From contig NZ_CP126980.1 in NCBI RefSeq assembly GCF_030252345.1, forward strand, positions 9,123,501 through 9,187,500: DNA of 64,000 nt, read 5' to 3'. Made by a program: the position numbers and the translations under genes. The stretch comes from Actinoplanes oblitus (GTDB lineage Bacteria > Actinomycetota > Actinomycetes > Mycobacteriales > Micromonosporaceae). Shown piece by piece: positions 1-8,630 of this stretch (positions within the stretch are counted from its first letter, which is position 1; every line of letters begins with the position of its first letter). The notes below the pieces were generated by a model, which was given only the letters and a program-made list of their open reading frames with translations, was not told the origin of the DNA and searched no databases.

Positions 1-490
1 CCTGCGGCAGCTGCACGTCGCCGGCGGTCAGCTGGGTGCCCGCCTCGAGGCCGGCGATCGGCAGCTCCAGCTCGGCCGGGAGGTGCAGCGCCTCGGCGAC
101 CACCGCGACGGTGTTCGACTCGTGCACGATCAGGGTGTTCTTCGCGGCCTCGCCGACCAGGGTGACCGGGATGTCCACCTGGACCTTCTCGCCACGCTTC
201 ACGATCAGCAGGTCGATGTGCTCGTAGGTGTCCTTGATCGGGTCACGCTGGATCGCCTTCGGCAGGGCCAGGGTGGCGCCCGGGTTGCCGGCGATGTCGA
301 TGGTGAAAATCTGGTTCATGCCGCCGTGCCGGATGGCAGCGGCGAACTCACGGGCCGGCAGCGCGATGTGCTGCGGCGCCTCGCCGTGCCCGTACAGCAC
401 GGCCGGCACCAAACCAGCCCGGCGCGTGCGGCGGGCACCACCCTTGCCGAACTCGGTGCGGGGCTCGGCGCTGATCTTTACCTCGGACAC
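1..490 (-). CDS. rplY: 50S ribosomal protein L25 / general stress protein Ctc, partial at the window edge
   Basis: Ribosomal protein L25 of the longer Ctc type binds 5S rRNA in the large subunit. The visible N-terminal 163 codons run MSEVKISAEPRTEFGKGGAR, followed by the L25 core (VPAVLYGHGE, later HIDLLIVKRGEKVQVDIPV) and the start of the TL5/Ctc C-terminal domain. The gene continues beyond position 1. The GTG start at 490 is supported by a CAGGAG Shine-Dalgarno about 8 bases upstream. It lies downstream of prs and glmU on the same strand, the usual actinobacterial glmU-prs-rplY order. A hairpin and 358 bases separate it from prs, so it probably has its own promoter. Identity is secure; only the end is missing. 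Confidence 0.95.
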   Translation of the reverse strand, partial: MSEVKISAEPRTEFGKGGARRTRRAGLVPAVLYGHGEAPQHIALPAREFAAAIRHGGMNQIFTIDIAGNPGATLALPKAIQRDPIKDTYEHIDLLIVKRGEKVQVDIPVTLVGEAAKNTLIVHESNTVAVVAEALHLPAELELPIAGLEAGTQLTAGDVQLPQ

Positions 491-794
491 GGGGAAACTC
501 CTGAAACTCTTCGATGCGGGCTGCGGCTAAGTCTGCGGCTGCGGTATTCCGGCAGTGCTTCAGTGGTGATCTGCGACGGCTCGAAGCCGACGCCGCGCTG
601 CCGGGCAAGGGGGCGCGCTGGGCACAGGCCCGGAGCACCGCGTCGATCACGGAGCCTCGAGCGGACTGCGAACCTCAGCAGACCGCGGGGCACCCTCGCC
701 GTGGCAACCGCACTAGCTTACCTGCTTCGAACCGGCAGAAATCAGCGGGTCGGGCGTGCCGGTGACGCACGCGAAAAAAGTGACCCGGGAAACG
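491..794. other. intergenic region upstream of rplY
   Basis: This gap between the rplY start and the prs terminator has no convincing gene. Short open frames crossing it are in shadow frames and lack ribosome binding sites. It must contain the rplY promoter on the minus strand. A TAAGCT-like -10 near 710-718 (read on the minus strand) is the only candidate I see, without a good -35 element. Confidence 0.4.
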
Positions 795-836
795 GAGAGC
801 GCCCACCACCGGCGACAGCCGGCGGCGGGCGCTCTC
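795..836 (-). terminator. hairpin downstream of prs
   Basis: A perfect 10-bp stem (GAGAGCGCCC at 795-804 pairing with 827-836) encloses a GC-rich loop. It lies 12 bases beyond the prs stop codon, so I read it as the prs terminator or attenuator before rplY. Confidence 0.7.
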
Positions 837-848
837 ACCCCTCGTGAA

Positions 849-1829
849 TCAGCTCAAACCGCCGAACAACGTGGTCACCGACCCGTCGTCGAACACCTCG
901 CGAATCGCCCGCGCCAGCAGCGGGGCGATGGACAACACAGTGATCTTGTCGAGCCGCTTCTCCGGGGCCAGCGGCAACGTGTTCGTCACCACCAGCTCGG
1001 AGATCCGGCTGTTCTTCAGCCGCTCGGTCGCCGGGTCGGAGAGCAGCGCGTGCGTGGAGGCCACGATCACGTCCGCGGCGCCCTCGTCGAACAGGATGTC
1101 GGCGGCCTTCGCGATGGTGCCACCGGTGTCGATCATGTCGTCGACGATCAGGCACACCCGGCCCTCGACCTCACCCACCACGCGGTTCGCCACCACCTGG
1201 TTCGGCTTCAGCGGGTCGCGGGTCTTGTGGATGAACGCCAGCGGGCAGCCGCCCAGCCGGTCCGTCCACCGCTCGGCCACCCGGACCCGGCCGGAGTCCG
1301 GCGCGACCACCGTCATCGGGCGGCCGGCGAACTTCTTCTCCACGTACTCGGCGAGGATGTCCATCGCGAACAGGTGGTCCACCGGGCCGTCGAAGAAGCC
1401 CTGGATCTGCGCGGTGTGCAGGTCGACGGTGAGGATCCGGTTGGCGCCCGCGGTCTTCAGCAGGTCGGCGACCAGCCGGGCGGAGATCGGCTCGCGGCCG
1501 CGGTGCTTCTTGTCCTGCCGCGAGTACGGGTAGAACGGCAGCACCACGGTGATCCGCTTGGCCGAGCCACGCTTCAGCGCGTCGATCATGATGAGCGTTT
1601 CCATCACCCAGCGGTTCACCCCCTCGGTGACCGACTGCACCACGAAGGCGTCCGAGCCGCGCACCGACTCCTTGAACCGAACGAAAAGTTCACCGTTGGC
1701 GAACTCGTAGGAGTCCGACGGCGTCGGCGCCACGCCGAGCACCTGACCGATCTCCTCGGCCAGCTCCGGGAAGCCCTGGCCGGAAAAGAGCATCAAACTC
1801 TTACGGTTCTCCGCGACGATGCTGCCCAT
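849..1829 (-). CDS. prs: ribose-phosphate pyrophosphokinase
   Basis: PRPP synthetase transfers pyrophosphate from ATP to ribose 5-phosphate, giving the PRPP used for nucleotides, histidine, tryptophan and decaprenyl-phosphoribose. The 326-aa product starts MGSIVAENRKSLMLFSGQGF and shows the class I hallmarks: the flexible-loop segment KKHRGREPISARLVADLL, the signature DLHTAQIQGFFDGPVDHL, and the PRPP-binding loop VCLIVDDMIDTGGTI. The frame stays open upstream, but the ATG at 1829 matches the family N-terminus, so the longer reading is rejected. It follows glmU by 111 bases in the same direction, as in M. tuberculosis, where prsA and glmU are adjacent. Confidence 0.97.
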   Translation of the reverse strand: MGSIVAENRKSLMLFSGQGFPELAEEIGQVLGVAPTPSDSYEFANGELFVRFKESVRGSDAFVVQSVTEGVNRWVMETLIMIDALKRGSAKRITVVLPFYPYSRQDKKHRGREPISARLVADLLKTAGANRILTVDLHTAQIQGFFDGPVDHLFAMDILAEYVEKKFAGRPMTVVAPDSGRVRVAERWTDRLGGCPLAFIHKTRDPLKPNQVVANRVVGEVEGRVCLIVDDMIDTGGTIAKAADILFDEGAADVIVASTHALLSDPATERLKNSRISELVVTNTLPLAPEKRLDKITVLSIAPLLARAIREVFDDGSVTTLFGGLS

Positions 1830-1940
1830 CGGATCGCTGCTCCCGTGGATTAGGGGGTGGGGTTCCCGTGAAGTATCCCTGCCGGACACGTAACCGCCAT
1901 GTTTCCAGGGCACTACGTGGGATGCCTCACCCCCGCTGGA

Positions 1941-3383
1941 TTAGTCCTGATCAGGGGTGATATCCGCGGCCCGCTCGGCCGCCTCGGCGGACACCGTGCC
2001 GGGCCGCTTCATCGCCACCCAGCCCTCGATGTTGCGCTGCTGCGCGCGGGTCACCCCGAGGTGGCCCGCGGGGACGTCCTTGACCACCGCGGAACCGGCC
2101 GCCACGTAGGCGCCCGGCCCGATCTCCACCGGCGCGATGAGCACCGAGTCGGATCCGACGAACGCCGCCTCGCCGACCACGGTGCGGCTCTTCCGCACCC
2201 CGTCGTAGTTGGCGAAGATGGTGCCGGCGCCGATGTTCGCCTTCGCGCCGATCTCGGCGTCGCCCACGTAGGACAGGTGCGGCACCTTGGCACCCTCGCC
2301 CAGCACCGCGTTCTTGGTCTCCACGAAGCCGCCGACCTTGGCCTTGCGGGCCAGCCGGGTGCCCGGGCGCAGGTAGGAGAACGGGCCGACGGAGGCGTCC
2401 GGGCCGATCTCGGCGCCGATCGCGTGGGTCCGCAGCACCGTCGCGCCCTCGGCCACCACGGTGTCCACCAGAGTGGAGTCCGGGCCGACCACGGCGCCCG
2501 TCGCGACCGACGAGGTGCCCAGGATCTGGCAGTTCTGGTCGACCACGGCGTCCGGCTCCAGGGTGGCCGTCACGTCGATCCAGGTGGTCGCCGGGTCCAG
2601 CAGCAGCACCCCGGAGCGCATCCAGGCGTCGTTCACCCGGTCACGCATCAGCACCCGCAGCCGGGACAGCTCGGCGCGGTCGTTGCAGCCCAGCGTCTCG
2701 TGGGCGAACTCGGCGACCTCGATCGCCACCGGCTGGCCCTGGCCCGCCAGGATCGCGAAGACGTCGGTCAGGTACTCCTCGCCCTGCGCGTTGTCGGTGG
2801 AGAGCTTGCCCAGCGCCTCGCGCAGCAGCGCCGCGTCGAACGCGTAGATCCCCGAGTTGATCTCCCGGATCGCCAGCTCGGCGGCCGACGCGTCCTTGGC
2901 CTCGACGATCCGCTCCAGGTTGCCGGCCGCGTCCCGGACGATCCGGCCCAGCCCGCCCGGCACCGCCACCTCGGCGCTCAGCACGGTCGCCGCCGCGCCG
3001 GTGCGCTCGTGCGTGGCCAGCAGCGCCTCGACCGTCTCCGGGCGCAGCAGCGGCACGTCGCCGCTGAGCACCACGACGGTGCCGGTCAGCTCGGGCGCGG
3101 CATCCAGCGCGATGCGCACCGCGTGGCCGGTGCCGTTCTGCTCGGCCTGCAGCACCGGGGTGGCCGCCGGCGCGGCCTCGGCCAGGAACGCGCCCACCTG
3201 GTCGGCCTTGTGCCCGACCACCACCAGGGTGCGGTCCGTCTTGATCGCCGCGGAGACGGCCAGCACGTGGCCGAGCAGGGTGCGCCCGAGCAGCGGCTGC
3301 AGGACCTTGGGCGTCGCGGACTTCATCCGCTTGCCCTCCCCCGCGGCGAGGACGACAACGGTACGGCTGGGGGCCTGGCTCAC
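1941..3383 (-). CDS. glmU: bifunctional N-acetylglucosamine-1-phosphate uridyltransferase / glucosamine-1-phosphate acetyltransferase
   Basis: GlmU catalyses the last two steps of UDP-GlcNAc synthesis for peptidoglycan and glycans: acetylation of GlcN-1-P, then uridylylation. The 480-aa protein has the N-terminal nucleotidyltransferase motif VVLAAGEGKRMKSATPKVLQ (residues ~10-29) and a C-terminal left-handed beta-helix with hexapeptide repeats (for example VGPFSYLRPGTRL, then NYDGVRKSRTVVGEAAFVGS). The GTG start at 3383 gives the normal N-terminus and has GGAG upstream. The open frame continues upstream through the tRNA gene and is not coding there. The C-terminus is short and polar. Probable co-transcription with prs. 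Confidence 0.97.
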   Translation of the reverse strand: MSQAPSRTVVVLAAGEGKRMKSATPKVLQPLLGRTLLGHVLAVSAAIKTDRTLVVVGHKADQVGAFLAEAAPAATPVLQAEQNGTGHAVRIALDAAPELTGTVVVLSGDVPLLRPETVEALLATHERTGAAATVLSAEVAVPGGLGRIVRDAAGNLERIVEAKDASAAELAIREINSGIYAFDAALLREALGKLSTDNAQGEEYLTDVFAILAGQGQPVAIEVAEFAHETLGCNDRAELSRLRVLMRDRVNDAWMRSGVLLLDPATTWIDVTATLEPDAVVDQNCQILGTSSVATGAVVGPDSTLVDTVVAEGATVLRTHAIGAEIGPDASVGPFSYLRPGTRLARKAKVGGFVETKNAVLGEGAKVPHLSYVGDAEIGAKANIGAGTIFANYDGVRKSRTVVGEAAFVGSDSVLIAPVEIGPGAYVAAGSAVVKDVPAGHLGVTRAQQRNIEGWVAMKRPGTVSAEAAERAADITPDQD

Positions 3384-3488
3384 GCGGCAACTCCATCGTT
3401 CGCAGTGGCATCTTGTCGACGGCCGCGCACGGCTCGGCGCGGCCCGCCCGATGAGCCACCGAACGGGCGACTCATACCACAGAAGTTG

Positions 3489-3560
3489 CTCGGCCGCCAG
3501 GACTCGAACCCGGAAAACTAGGACCAAAACCTAGGGTGTTGCCAATTACACCACGGCCGA
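3489..3560 (-). tRNA. tRNA-Gln(TTG)
   Basis: The minus strand folds as a 72-nt cloverleaf. The acceptor stem TCGGCCG pairs with CGGCCGA (discriminator G). The anticodon stem-loop CTAGGTTTTGGTCCTAG has TTG as anticodon, and the T-arm is CCGGGTTCGAGTCCTGG. CCA is not encoded. It lies between glmU and the TetR gene. Confidence 0.93.
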
Positions 3561-3655
3561 ATGTTGCTGAGCACAGCCTAGCGAACCGCGGCGCTCTCTG
3601 AGAAAGCGGACGATGCCCGACGGGTGATGGCCCGGCCCGCTGGCAGGATGGCGAG

Positions 3656-4291
3656 GTGACCGAGGAGACCAAGCGCCGGCAGCGGATGTCCGGCGCCCAG
3701 CGCCGCGAGCAGCTGATCACGATCGGCCGGCAGCTCTTCGCCGAGCGCGGTTTCGACGGCACCAGCGTCGAGGAGGTCGCGGCCCGCGCCAAAGTGTCGA
3801 AACCGGTGATCTACGAGCACTTCGGTGGCAAGGAAGGCCTGTACGCGGTGGTCGTCGACCGCGAGGTGCGGGCCCTGCTGGAGCGGATCACCGCCGCGCT
3901 GACCGCCGGGCACCCCCGGGAACTGCTGGAGCAGGCCGCGCTGGCGCTGCTGGACTACATCGAGGAGGAGCCGCACGGCTTCCAGGTGCTGACCGCGCGG
4001 CAGGCGCCGGTGCTGGCCCCGGCCGGCACGTTCTCCAGCGTGATGAACGACGTGGCGCACCAGGTCGAGCACATCCTGGGCGCCGAGTTCACCCGCCGCG
4101 GCCTGGACCCGAGGCTCGCCGAGCTCTACTCGCAGGCGCTGGTCGGGATGGTGGCGCTGGTCGGCCAGTGGTGGCGGGAGGCGCGGCGGCCGAAGAAGGA
4201 GATGGTCGCCGCGCACCTGGTGAACCTGGCCTGGAACGGCCTGTCACACCTGGAGGCGAAGCCGGAACTGCTCACCCGGAAAACGCGATGA
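3656..4291 (+). CDS. TetR/AcrR family transcriptional regulator
   Basis: A 211-aa one-component repressor. The N-terminal HTH spans about residues 14-62 (REQLITIGRQLFAERGFDGT, then SVEEVAARAKVSKPVIYEHF), the characteristic TetR_N fold. The C-terminal alpha-helical ligand and dimer domain is not diagnostic. A TetR gene sits beside glmU in M. tuberculosis too (Rv1019), so this is a conserved neighbour, divergent from glmU across the tRNA. The GTG start at 3656 fits the family N-terminus. Effector and targets cannot be told from the sequence. The stop codon lies inside a perfect palindrome. Confidence 0.92.
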   Translation: MTEETKRRQRMSGAQRREQLITIGRQLFAERGFDGTSVEEVAARAKVSKPVIYEHFGGKEGLYAVVVDREVRALLERITAALTAGHPRELLEQAALALLDYIEEEPHGFQVLTARQAPVLAPAGTFSSVMNDVAHQVEHILGAEFTRRGLDPRLAELYSQALVGMVALVGQWWREARRPKKEMVAAHLVNLAWNGLSHLEAKPELLTRKTR

Positions 4292-4315
4292 CCGCCGCGA
4301 TCGCGGCGGTCATCG
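4286..4315 (+). terminator. perfect 30-bp palindrome overlapping the tetR stop codon
   Basis: The 15-bp arms (CGATGACCGCCGCGA and its exact complement) meet with no spacer. The palindrome contains the TGA stop of the TetR gene at 4289-4291. It can form a terminator hairpin, and the opposing DUF4383 gene ends at 4331, so it may work in both directions. Because it is a gapless palindrome next to a TetR gene, protein binding is also possible. Confidence 0.65.
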
Positions 4316-4330
4316 TGGAACCGGCAGGTC

Positions 4331-4792
4331 TCAGGCGGTGCGACCCTCGCGGACCTGGCGGGGCGCGCCGGCCTTGCCGGGGTCCGCGACCTTGCTGTAG
4401 AGGCTGATCGTGATCAGCAGCAGGCCGACCAGGTAGGTGACCACCACGGTGGCGATGCTGTAACCGAAGAAGTTGGCGTCGGTGCGGATGGTGGCCAGCG
4501 CGTAGCTGCCCACCACCAGCAGGCCCCAGCCGACCAGCTTGTCGACCTGCACGTCGACGTTGCGGCCGACAGCGGTGCCGAGCAGCACCAGGCCGCCGCC
4601 GACCAGCGCGACGATCGAGCCCAGCAGGTTGACGCCCTGGCCGAGCACGTGGTCGGCGGGCTCGCCGCCGAACCCGTCGCCGGCGGTGGCGATCAGGCCG
4701 AGGACGCCGAAGACCACCAGGTACGCGCCGGCGACAAAACCGGCCAAGCGGTACATCGGCCGAAGGGGGTGGTTGACCGGAATATGCGCCAT
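4331..4792 (-). CDS. DUF4383 domain membrane protein
   Basis: A 153-aa integral membrane protein of unknown function. It begins MAHIPVNHPLRPMYRLAGF, the N-terminus typical of DUF4383 proteins, with about four hydrophobic segments (for example VAGAYLVVFGVLGLIATAG and VVTYLVGLLLITISLY) and a short charged tail. The ATG at 4792 is preferred over the longer frame to 4861 because it gives this conserved N-terminus. It is convergent with the TetR gene. DUF4383 proteins are common in actinobacteria and have no assigned role. Confidence 0.85.
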   Translation of the reverse strand: MAHIPVNHPLRPMYRLAGFVAGAYLVVFGVLGLIATAGDGFGGEPADHVLGQGVNLLGSIVALVGGGLVLLGTAVGRNVDVQVDKLVGWGLLVVGSYALATIRTDANFFGYSIATVVVTYLVGLLLITISLYSKVADPGKAGAPRQVREGRTA

Positions 4793-4871
4793 GCTGTCCG
4801 TCTCCAAGGTCAGGTGTTGTCGTCCCGATTCTCGCGTATCCGCGACAAGCGGCGCAGGCACACCCCCCGGA

Positions 4872-6668
4872 TCAGTTTCCGGGCACCTGCTCGGCCAGCT
4901 CCAGCCAGGCCATCTCGACCTCTTCCCGTTCCTGGCGGACGGCCTTGAGCTGGGCTTCCAGCTCTACGATTTTGTCGTAGTCGCTGCCGTGCTCGGCGAG
5001 ACTCTCATTGATCCTGGCTTCTTTCTCGGTGAGCTTGTCCATCTGGCGTTCCATCCGGGCAAGATCCTTCTTGGCCTGGCGGAGCTCCCCGGCGGACAGG
5101 CCCGGCACGGCCGGGGCCGCTTCCCTCCCCGGCGCGACGGGCGCGGCCGGCACGGCACCGTGGATCCGGTCGAGGTACTCGTCGATCCCGCCGGGCAGGT
5201 GCACCAGCCGGCCGTCGCCGAACATCCCGTACGCCTGATCGGTGACCCGCTCGACCAGGTACCGGTCGTGACTGGCCACGATCATCGTGCCCGGCCAGGA
5301 GTCGAGCAGGTCCTCCAGCGACGCCAGGGTGTCGGTGTCCAGGTCGTTGGTCGGCTCGTCGAGGAGCAGCACGTTCGGCTCGGTGGCCAGCAGGCGCAGC
5401 ATCTGCAACCGGCGGCGCTCACCACCGGACAGGTCGCTGACCGGCGTCCAGATCCGCTTGTCGGTGAAGCCGAACACCTCGGCCAGCTGACCGGCCGACA
5501 GCTCCCGGTCGCCGAGCTGGACGCGCTTGGCGACCTCCTCGACGGCCTCGAGCAGGCGCAGGTGCCCGGGCAGCTCCTTGAGCTCCTGGGAGAGGAAGGC
5601 CGGGCGCACCGTGGAGCCGGTGACCAGGCGGCCGCCGTCCGGCTCGGTGATCCCGGCGAGCAACCGCAGCAGGGTGGTCTTGCCGGCCCCGTTGGCGCCC
5701 AGGATGGCGATCCGGTCACCGGGGCCGACCTGGAAGGTGAGGTCCCGGAAGATCGGCTTGGGCCCGGCGTTCAGCGTGACCCGCTCCAGGTCGTAGACCT
5801 GCTTGCCGAGCCGGGTGGTGGCCAGCCGCTGCAGGCTGACCGTGTCCCGGACCGGCGGCACGTCGGCGATCAGCTCGTTGGCCGCGTCGATCCGGAACTT
5901 GGGCTTGGAGGTGCGGGCCGGCGGGCCACGGCGCAGCCAGGCGATCTCCTTGCGGAGCAGGTTCTGCCGGCGGGCCTCGACGGCGGCCGCGACCCGCTGC
6001 CGCTCGGCGCGGGCCAGGATCCAGGCGGCGTAACCACCCTCGTACGTGTGCACCTGCTCGTCCACGACCTCCCAGGTCATGGTGCAGACCGCGTCGAGGA
6101 ACCAGCGGTCGTGGGTGACCACGGCGAGCGCGCCCTTGCGGGTGAGCAGGTGTTTGGCCAGCCAGTCGACGCCGGCCACGTCCAGGTGGTTGGTGGGCTC
6201 GTCGAGGATCAGCAGGTCGCTCTCGCGGACCAGCAGGGCGGCGAGCGCGACCCGGCGGCGCTCGCCACCGGACATCGGGCCGACCGGGCTGTCCAGGCCG
6301 AGATGACCCATGCCGAGGCCGTCGAGGATGGTGCGCACCCCGGCGTCACCGGCCCACTCGTGCTCGGCGCCCATGCCCTGGGCGAGCCAGGCGGTGCCGA
6401 GCACGACGTCGCGCACGGTGGCGTCGGCGGCGAGGTTGAGGGTCTGCGGAAGGGTGGCGACCCGCAGATCACGGCGGTGCGTCACACGTCCGGAGTCCGG
6501 CTCCTCGATTTTCGCCAGCATGCGCAGGAGGGTGGACTTGCCCGCCCCGTTCAGGCCGACGATGCCGACGCGGGCGTCGTCGTCCAGGCCGAGGGAGACA
6601 TCGGTGAGCAGCTGACCGGCGGCGCCGTAACCCTTGTTGACCCGGTCCAGGTTAATGATGTTGGCCAC
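4872..6668 (-). CDS. ABC-F family ATP-binding cassette protein
   Basis: A 598-aa soluble protein with two ABC domains and no membrane segments, the ABC-F layout. These ATPases act on the ribosome as translation factors or antibiotic-resistance protectors. Domain 1 has Walker A GLNGAGKST, signature MSGGERRRVALA and Walker B LLILDEPTNHLD. Domain 2 has GANGAGKTT, LSGGERRRLQML and VLLLDEPTNDLD. The C-terminal ~70 residues are a charged coiled coil (KKDLARMERQMDKLTEKEAR), which resembles the Uup type. The GTG start at 6668 lies 8 bases beyond the ispE stop, so the two genes are probably one operon. A housekeeping Uup-like role is more likely than resistance, but sequence alone does not settle this. 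Confidence 0.92.
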   Translation of the reverse strand: MANIINLDRVNKGYGAAGQLLTDVSLGLDDDARVGIVGLNGAGKSTLLRMLAKIEEPDSGRVTHRRDLRVATLPQTLNLAADATVRDVVLGTAWLAQGMGAEHEWAGDAGVRTILDGLGMGHLGLDSPVGPMSGGERRRVALAALLVRESDLLILDEPTNHLDVAGVDWLAKHLLTRKGALAVVTHDRWFLDAVCTMTWEVVDEQVHTYEGGYAAWILARAERQRVAAAVEARRQNLLRKEIAWLRRGPPARTSKPKFRIDAANELIADVPPVRDTVSLQRLATTRLGKQVYDLERVTLNAGPKPIFRDLTFQVGPGDRIAILGANGAGKTTLLRLLAGITEPDGGRLVTGSTVRPAFLSQELKELPGHLRLLEAVEEVAKRVQLGDRELSAGQLAEVFGFTDKRIWTPVSDLSGGERRRLQMLRLLATEPNVLLLDEPTNDLDTDTLASLEDLLDSWPGTMIVASHDRYLVERVTDQAYGMFGDGRLVHLPGGIDEYLDRIHGAVPAAPVAPGREAAPAVPGLSAGELRQAKKDLARMERQMDKLTEKEARINESLAEHGSDYDKIVELEAQLKAVRQEREEVEMAWLELAEQVPGN

Positions 6669-6676
6669 GATGGGAC

Positions 6677-7624
6677 CTAGATTACCCGGGCCCCCGGCTG
6701 CGGCCCCCGCGCGGTGATCGCGGCCCGGCAGACGCCGGCCGCGGTGAGCCCGTCGGCGACCCGCTGGGCGTGCGCCGCGTCGGCGGCCAGGAAGACACAG
6801 GTGGGGCCGGAGCCGGAGACGAGCCCGGCGATCGCCCCCGCCTCGGCGCCGGCTTTGAGCACGTCGGCGAGCTGCGGGCGGAGCGCCAGGGCGGCCGGTT
6901 GCAGGTCGTTGCCGAGGGCGGCGCCGAGCACCTCCGGGTCGCGCTGGCGCAGCGCGGCCATCAGCCGGTCGGCGCTGCCCAGCGGCGGGGGCGGCCAGGA
7001 GCCGTCGCGCAGCACGTCGAGCTCGCGGTAGACCGCCGGGGTGGACAGGCCACCGTCGGCAGCGGCGACCACCCAGTGCCAGATGGTCGGGCGGGCCAGG
7101 ATCGGGCTGACCGCCTCGCCGTGCCCGGTGCCCAGCGCGGTGCCGCCGTGCAGCAGGAACGGCACGTCCGAGCCGAGCTGGGCGCCGACCTCGGCCAGGT
7201 CGTCCCGGGACATGCCGAGACCCCAGAGCAGATCGCAGGCGATCAGCGTGGCGGCGGCGTCGGCGCTGCCCCCGGCCAGGCCGCCGGCGAGCGGGATCGC
7301 CTTTCTCAGGTGCAATCTCGCGTACGCCGGGACGCGCGCCCGGGCCGCCAGGGCCCGGGCCGCTCGGATGATCAGGTTGGTCTCGTCCAGCTCCAGCTCG
7401 CCGGTGCCCTCACCCTCCATGGTGAGCGTGAGCGTGTCGCCGTGCCGGGCGGTGATCTCGTCGAACAGGCTGATCGCGTGGTAGACCGTGTTCAGCTCGT
7501 GGTAGCCGTCCGGGCGCAGCGGGCCGACCCCGAGATGCAGGTTGATCTTGGCAGGCACCCGGACCTTGACCGGGCCGCTGTGCGGGCGAGGCTCGTCGTC
7601 GTCCGGACCCCAGGCCTCGGTCAC
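6677..7624 (-). CDS. ispE: 4-(cytidine 5'-diphospho)-2-C-methyl-D-erythritol kinase
   Basis: IspE phosphorylates CDP-ME in the MEP pathway to isoprenoids. The 315-aa GHMP kinase has the N-terminal motif KVRVPAKINLHLGVGPLRPD, the ATP loop PLAGGLAGGSADAAATL (residues ~110-126), and the C-terminal motif AGLVSGSGPTCVFL. The GTG start at 7624 overlaps the stop codon of the preceding micro-ORF by four bases (GTGA), indicating translational coupling. The order ksgA-ispE is conserved in actinobacteria, as in Rv1010-Rv1011. Confidence 0.96.
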   Translation of the reverse strand: MTEAWGPDDDEPRPHSGPVKVRVPAKINLHLGVGPLRPDGYHELNTVYHAISLFDEITARHGDTLTLTMEGEGTGELELDETNLIIRAARALAARARVPAYARLHLRKAIPLAGGLAGGSADAAATLIACDLLWGLGMSRDDLAEVGAQLGSDVPFLLHGGTALGTGHGEAVSPILARPTIWHWVVAAADGGLSTPAVYRELDVLRDGSWPPPPLGSADRLMAALRQRDPEVLGAALGNDLQPAALALRPQLADVLKAGAEAGAIAGLVSGSGPTCVFLAADAAHAQRVADGLTAAGVCRAAITARGPQPGARVI

Positions 7625-7701
7625 GGAGTGAGGTCCCGGATCGGCGGCCGGCTGTCGATCGGCGCGCTCACCACCAGCTCGGGATCCTGTGCCGCGGTCA
7701 C
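7621..7701 (-). CDS. 26-aa micro-ORF coupled between ksgA and ispE
   Basis: A GTG-initiated ORF encodes 26 residues beginning [20 protein letters not shown]. It starts inside the ksgA stop (TCGTGACC) and ends inside the ispE start (CCGTGACC), so both junctions are 4-base GTGA overlaps. Of its 26 codons, 23 end in G or C. It exactly fills what would otherwise be a gap in a tightly packed operon. A Shine-Dalgarno-like GAGGAGG lies in the end of ksgA, just upstream. It matches no family I know. Either it makes a short acidic peptide, or its translation relays ribosomes from ksgA to ispE. Confidence 0.6.
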   Translation of the reverse strand: MTAAQDPELVVSAPIDSRPPIRDLTP

Positions 7702-8585
7702 GAGTCCACCTCCTCGGGCTGTGCGCCGGACGGGCTGAGCTTACCGCCGTACCCTGACGTTTTCGCCGCCGCGGCGATCGCGGCGAACTCCCCCACCGTC
7801 AGCGATTCTCCCCTGGCCTGCGGGTTCACCCCGGCCGCCAGCAGGACCCGCTCCGCCGTCGCGGGTCCGCCGGCCCAGCCGGCCAGCGCGGCCCGCAACG
7901 TCTTGCGCCGCTGGGCGAACGCCGCGTCCACCACCGCGAAGACGTCGGCCCGCGAGGCGCCGGCCGGCGGCTCCCGGCGGGTGAAGGCGACCAGCCCGGA
8001 ATCCACGTTGGGCACCGGCCAGAACACCGCGGGCGGGACCTTCCCGGCCGGCTTGGCCTCGGCGTACCAGGCCAGCTTGACCGACGGGATGCCGTACACC
8101 TTGGAACCGGGACCGGCGGTGAGCCGGTCGGCGACCTCTTTCTGCACCATCACCAGGCCGCCGCGCAGCGTCGGCAGCTCGGCGAGCAGGTGCAGCACGA
8201 CCGGGACGGCCACGTTGTAGGGCAGGTTGGCGACCAGCATGGTCGGCGGCGGGTCGAACCGGTCGCCGCCGACCCGCAGCGCGTCGGCCGGGTGCACGGT
8301 GAGGTGCGCCGCGGTGACCGTGCCGGGCAGGGCGGCGGCCAGGACCGGGTCGATCTCGACGGCGTGCACGTGCCGGACCGCGCCGACCAGGCCCAGGGTG
8401 AGCGAGCCGAGACCGGGGCCGACCTCCAGGGCGACGTCGTCGGGGCGCAGGCCGGCCGCCGCCACGATCCGGCGGATCGTGTTCGGGTCGTGCAAGAAGT
8501 TCTGGCCGAGCTTCTTGGTCGGCGCCACGCCCAGGCGGGCAGCGAGTTCCCGGATCTCCGCCGGGCCGAGAAGTCCATCAGCCAT
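7698..8585 (-). CDS. ksgA: 16S rRNA (adenine1518-N6/adenine1519-N6)-dimethyltransferase
   Basis: KsgA (RsmA) dimethylates two adjacent adenines near the 3' end of 16S rRNA late in 30S assembly. The 295-aa protein shows the N-terminal [10 protein letters not shown], the SAM-binding motif [16 protein letters not shown] and the catalytic motif [11 protein letters not shown]. The C-terminal helical domain includes [15 protein letters not shown]. The order tatD-ksgA-ispE is conserved, but the resuscitation-factor gene that sits between tatD and ksgA in M. tuberculosis (rpfB) is not here. The start at 8585 is 45 bases downstream of the tatD stop. Confidence 0.96.
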   Translation of the reverse strand: MADGLLGPAEIRELAARLGVAPTKKLGQNFLHDPNTIRRIVAAAGLRPDDVALEVGPGLGSLTLGLVGAVRHVHAVEIDPVLAAALPGTVTAAHLTVHPADALRVGGDRFDPPPTMLVANLPYNVAVPVVLHLLAELPTLRGGLVMVQKEVADRLTAGPGSKVYGIPSVKLAWYAEAKPAGKVPPAVFWPVPNVDSGLVAFTRREPPAGASRADVFAVVDAAFAQRRKTLRAALAGWAGGPATAERVLLAAGVNPQARGESLTVGEFAAIAAAAKTSGYGGKLSPSGAQPEEVDS

Positions 8586-8630
8586 GGGAGCAGCCTAGGC
8601 GGCCGACTACTCCGCCACCCGGGCGGGCAG

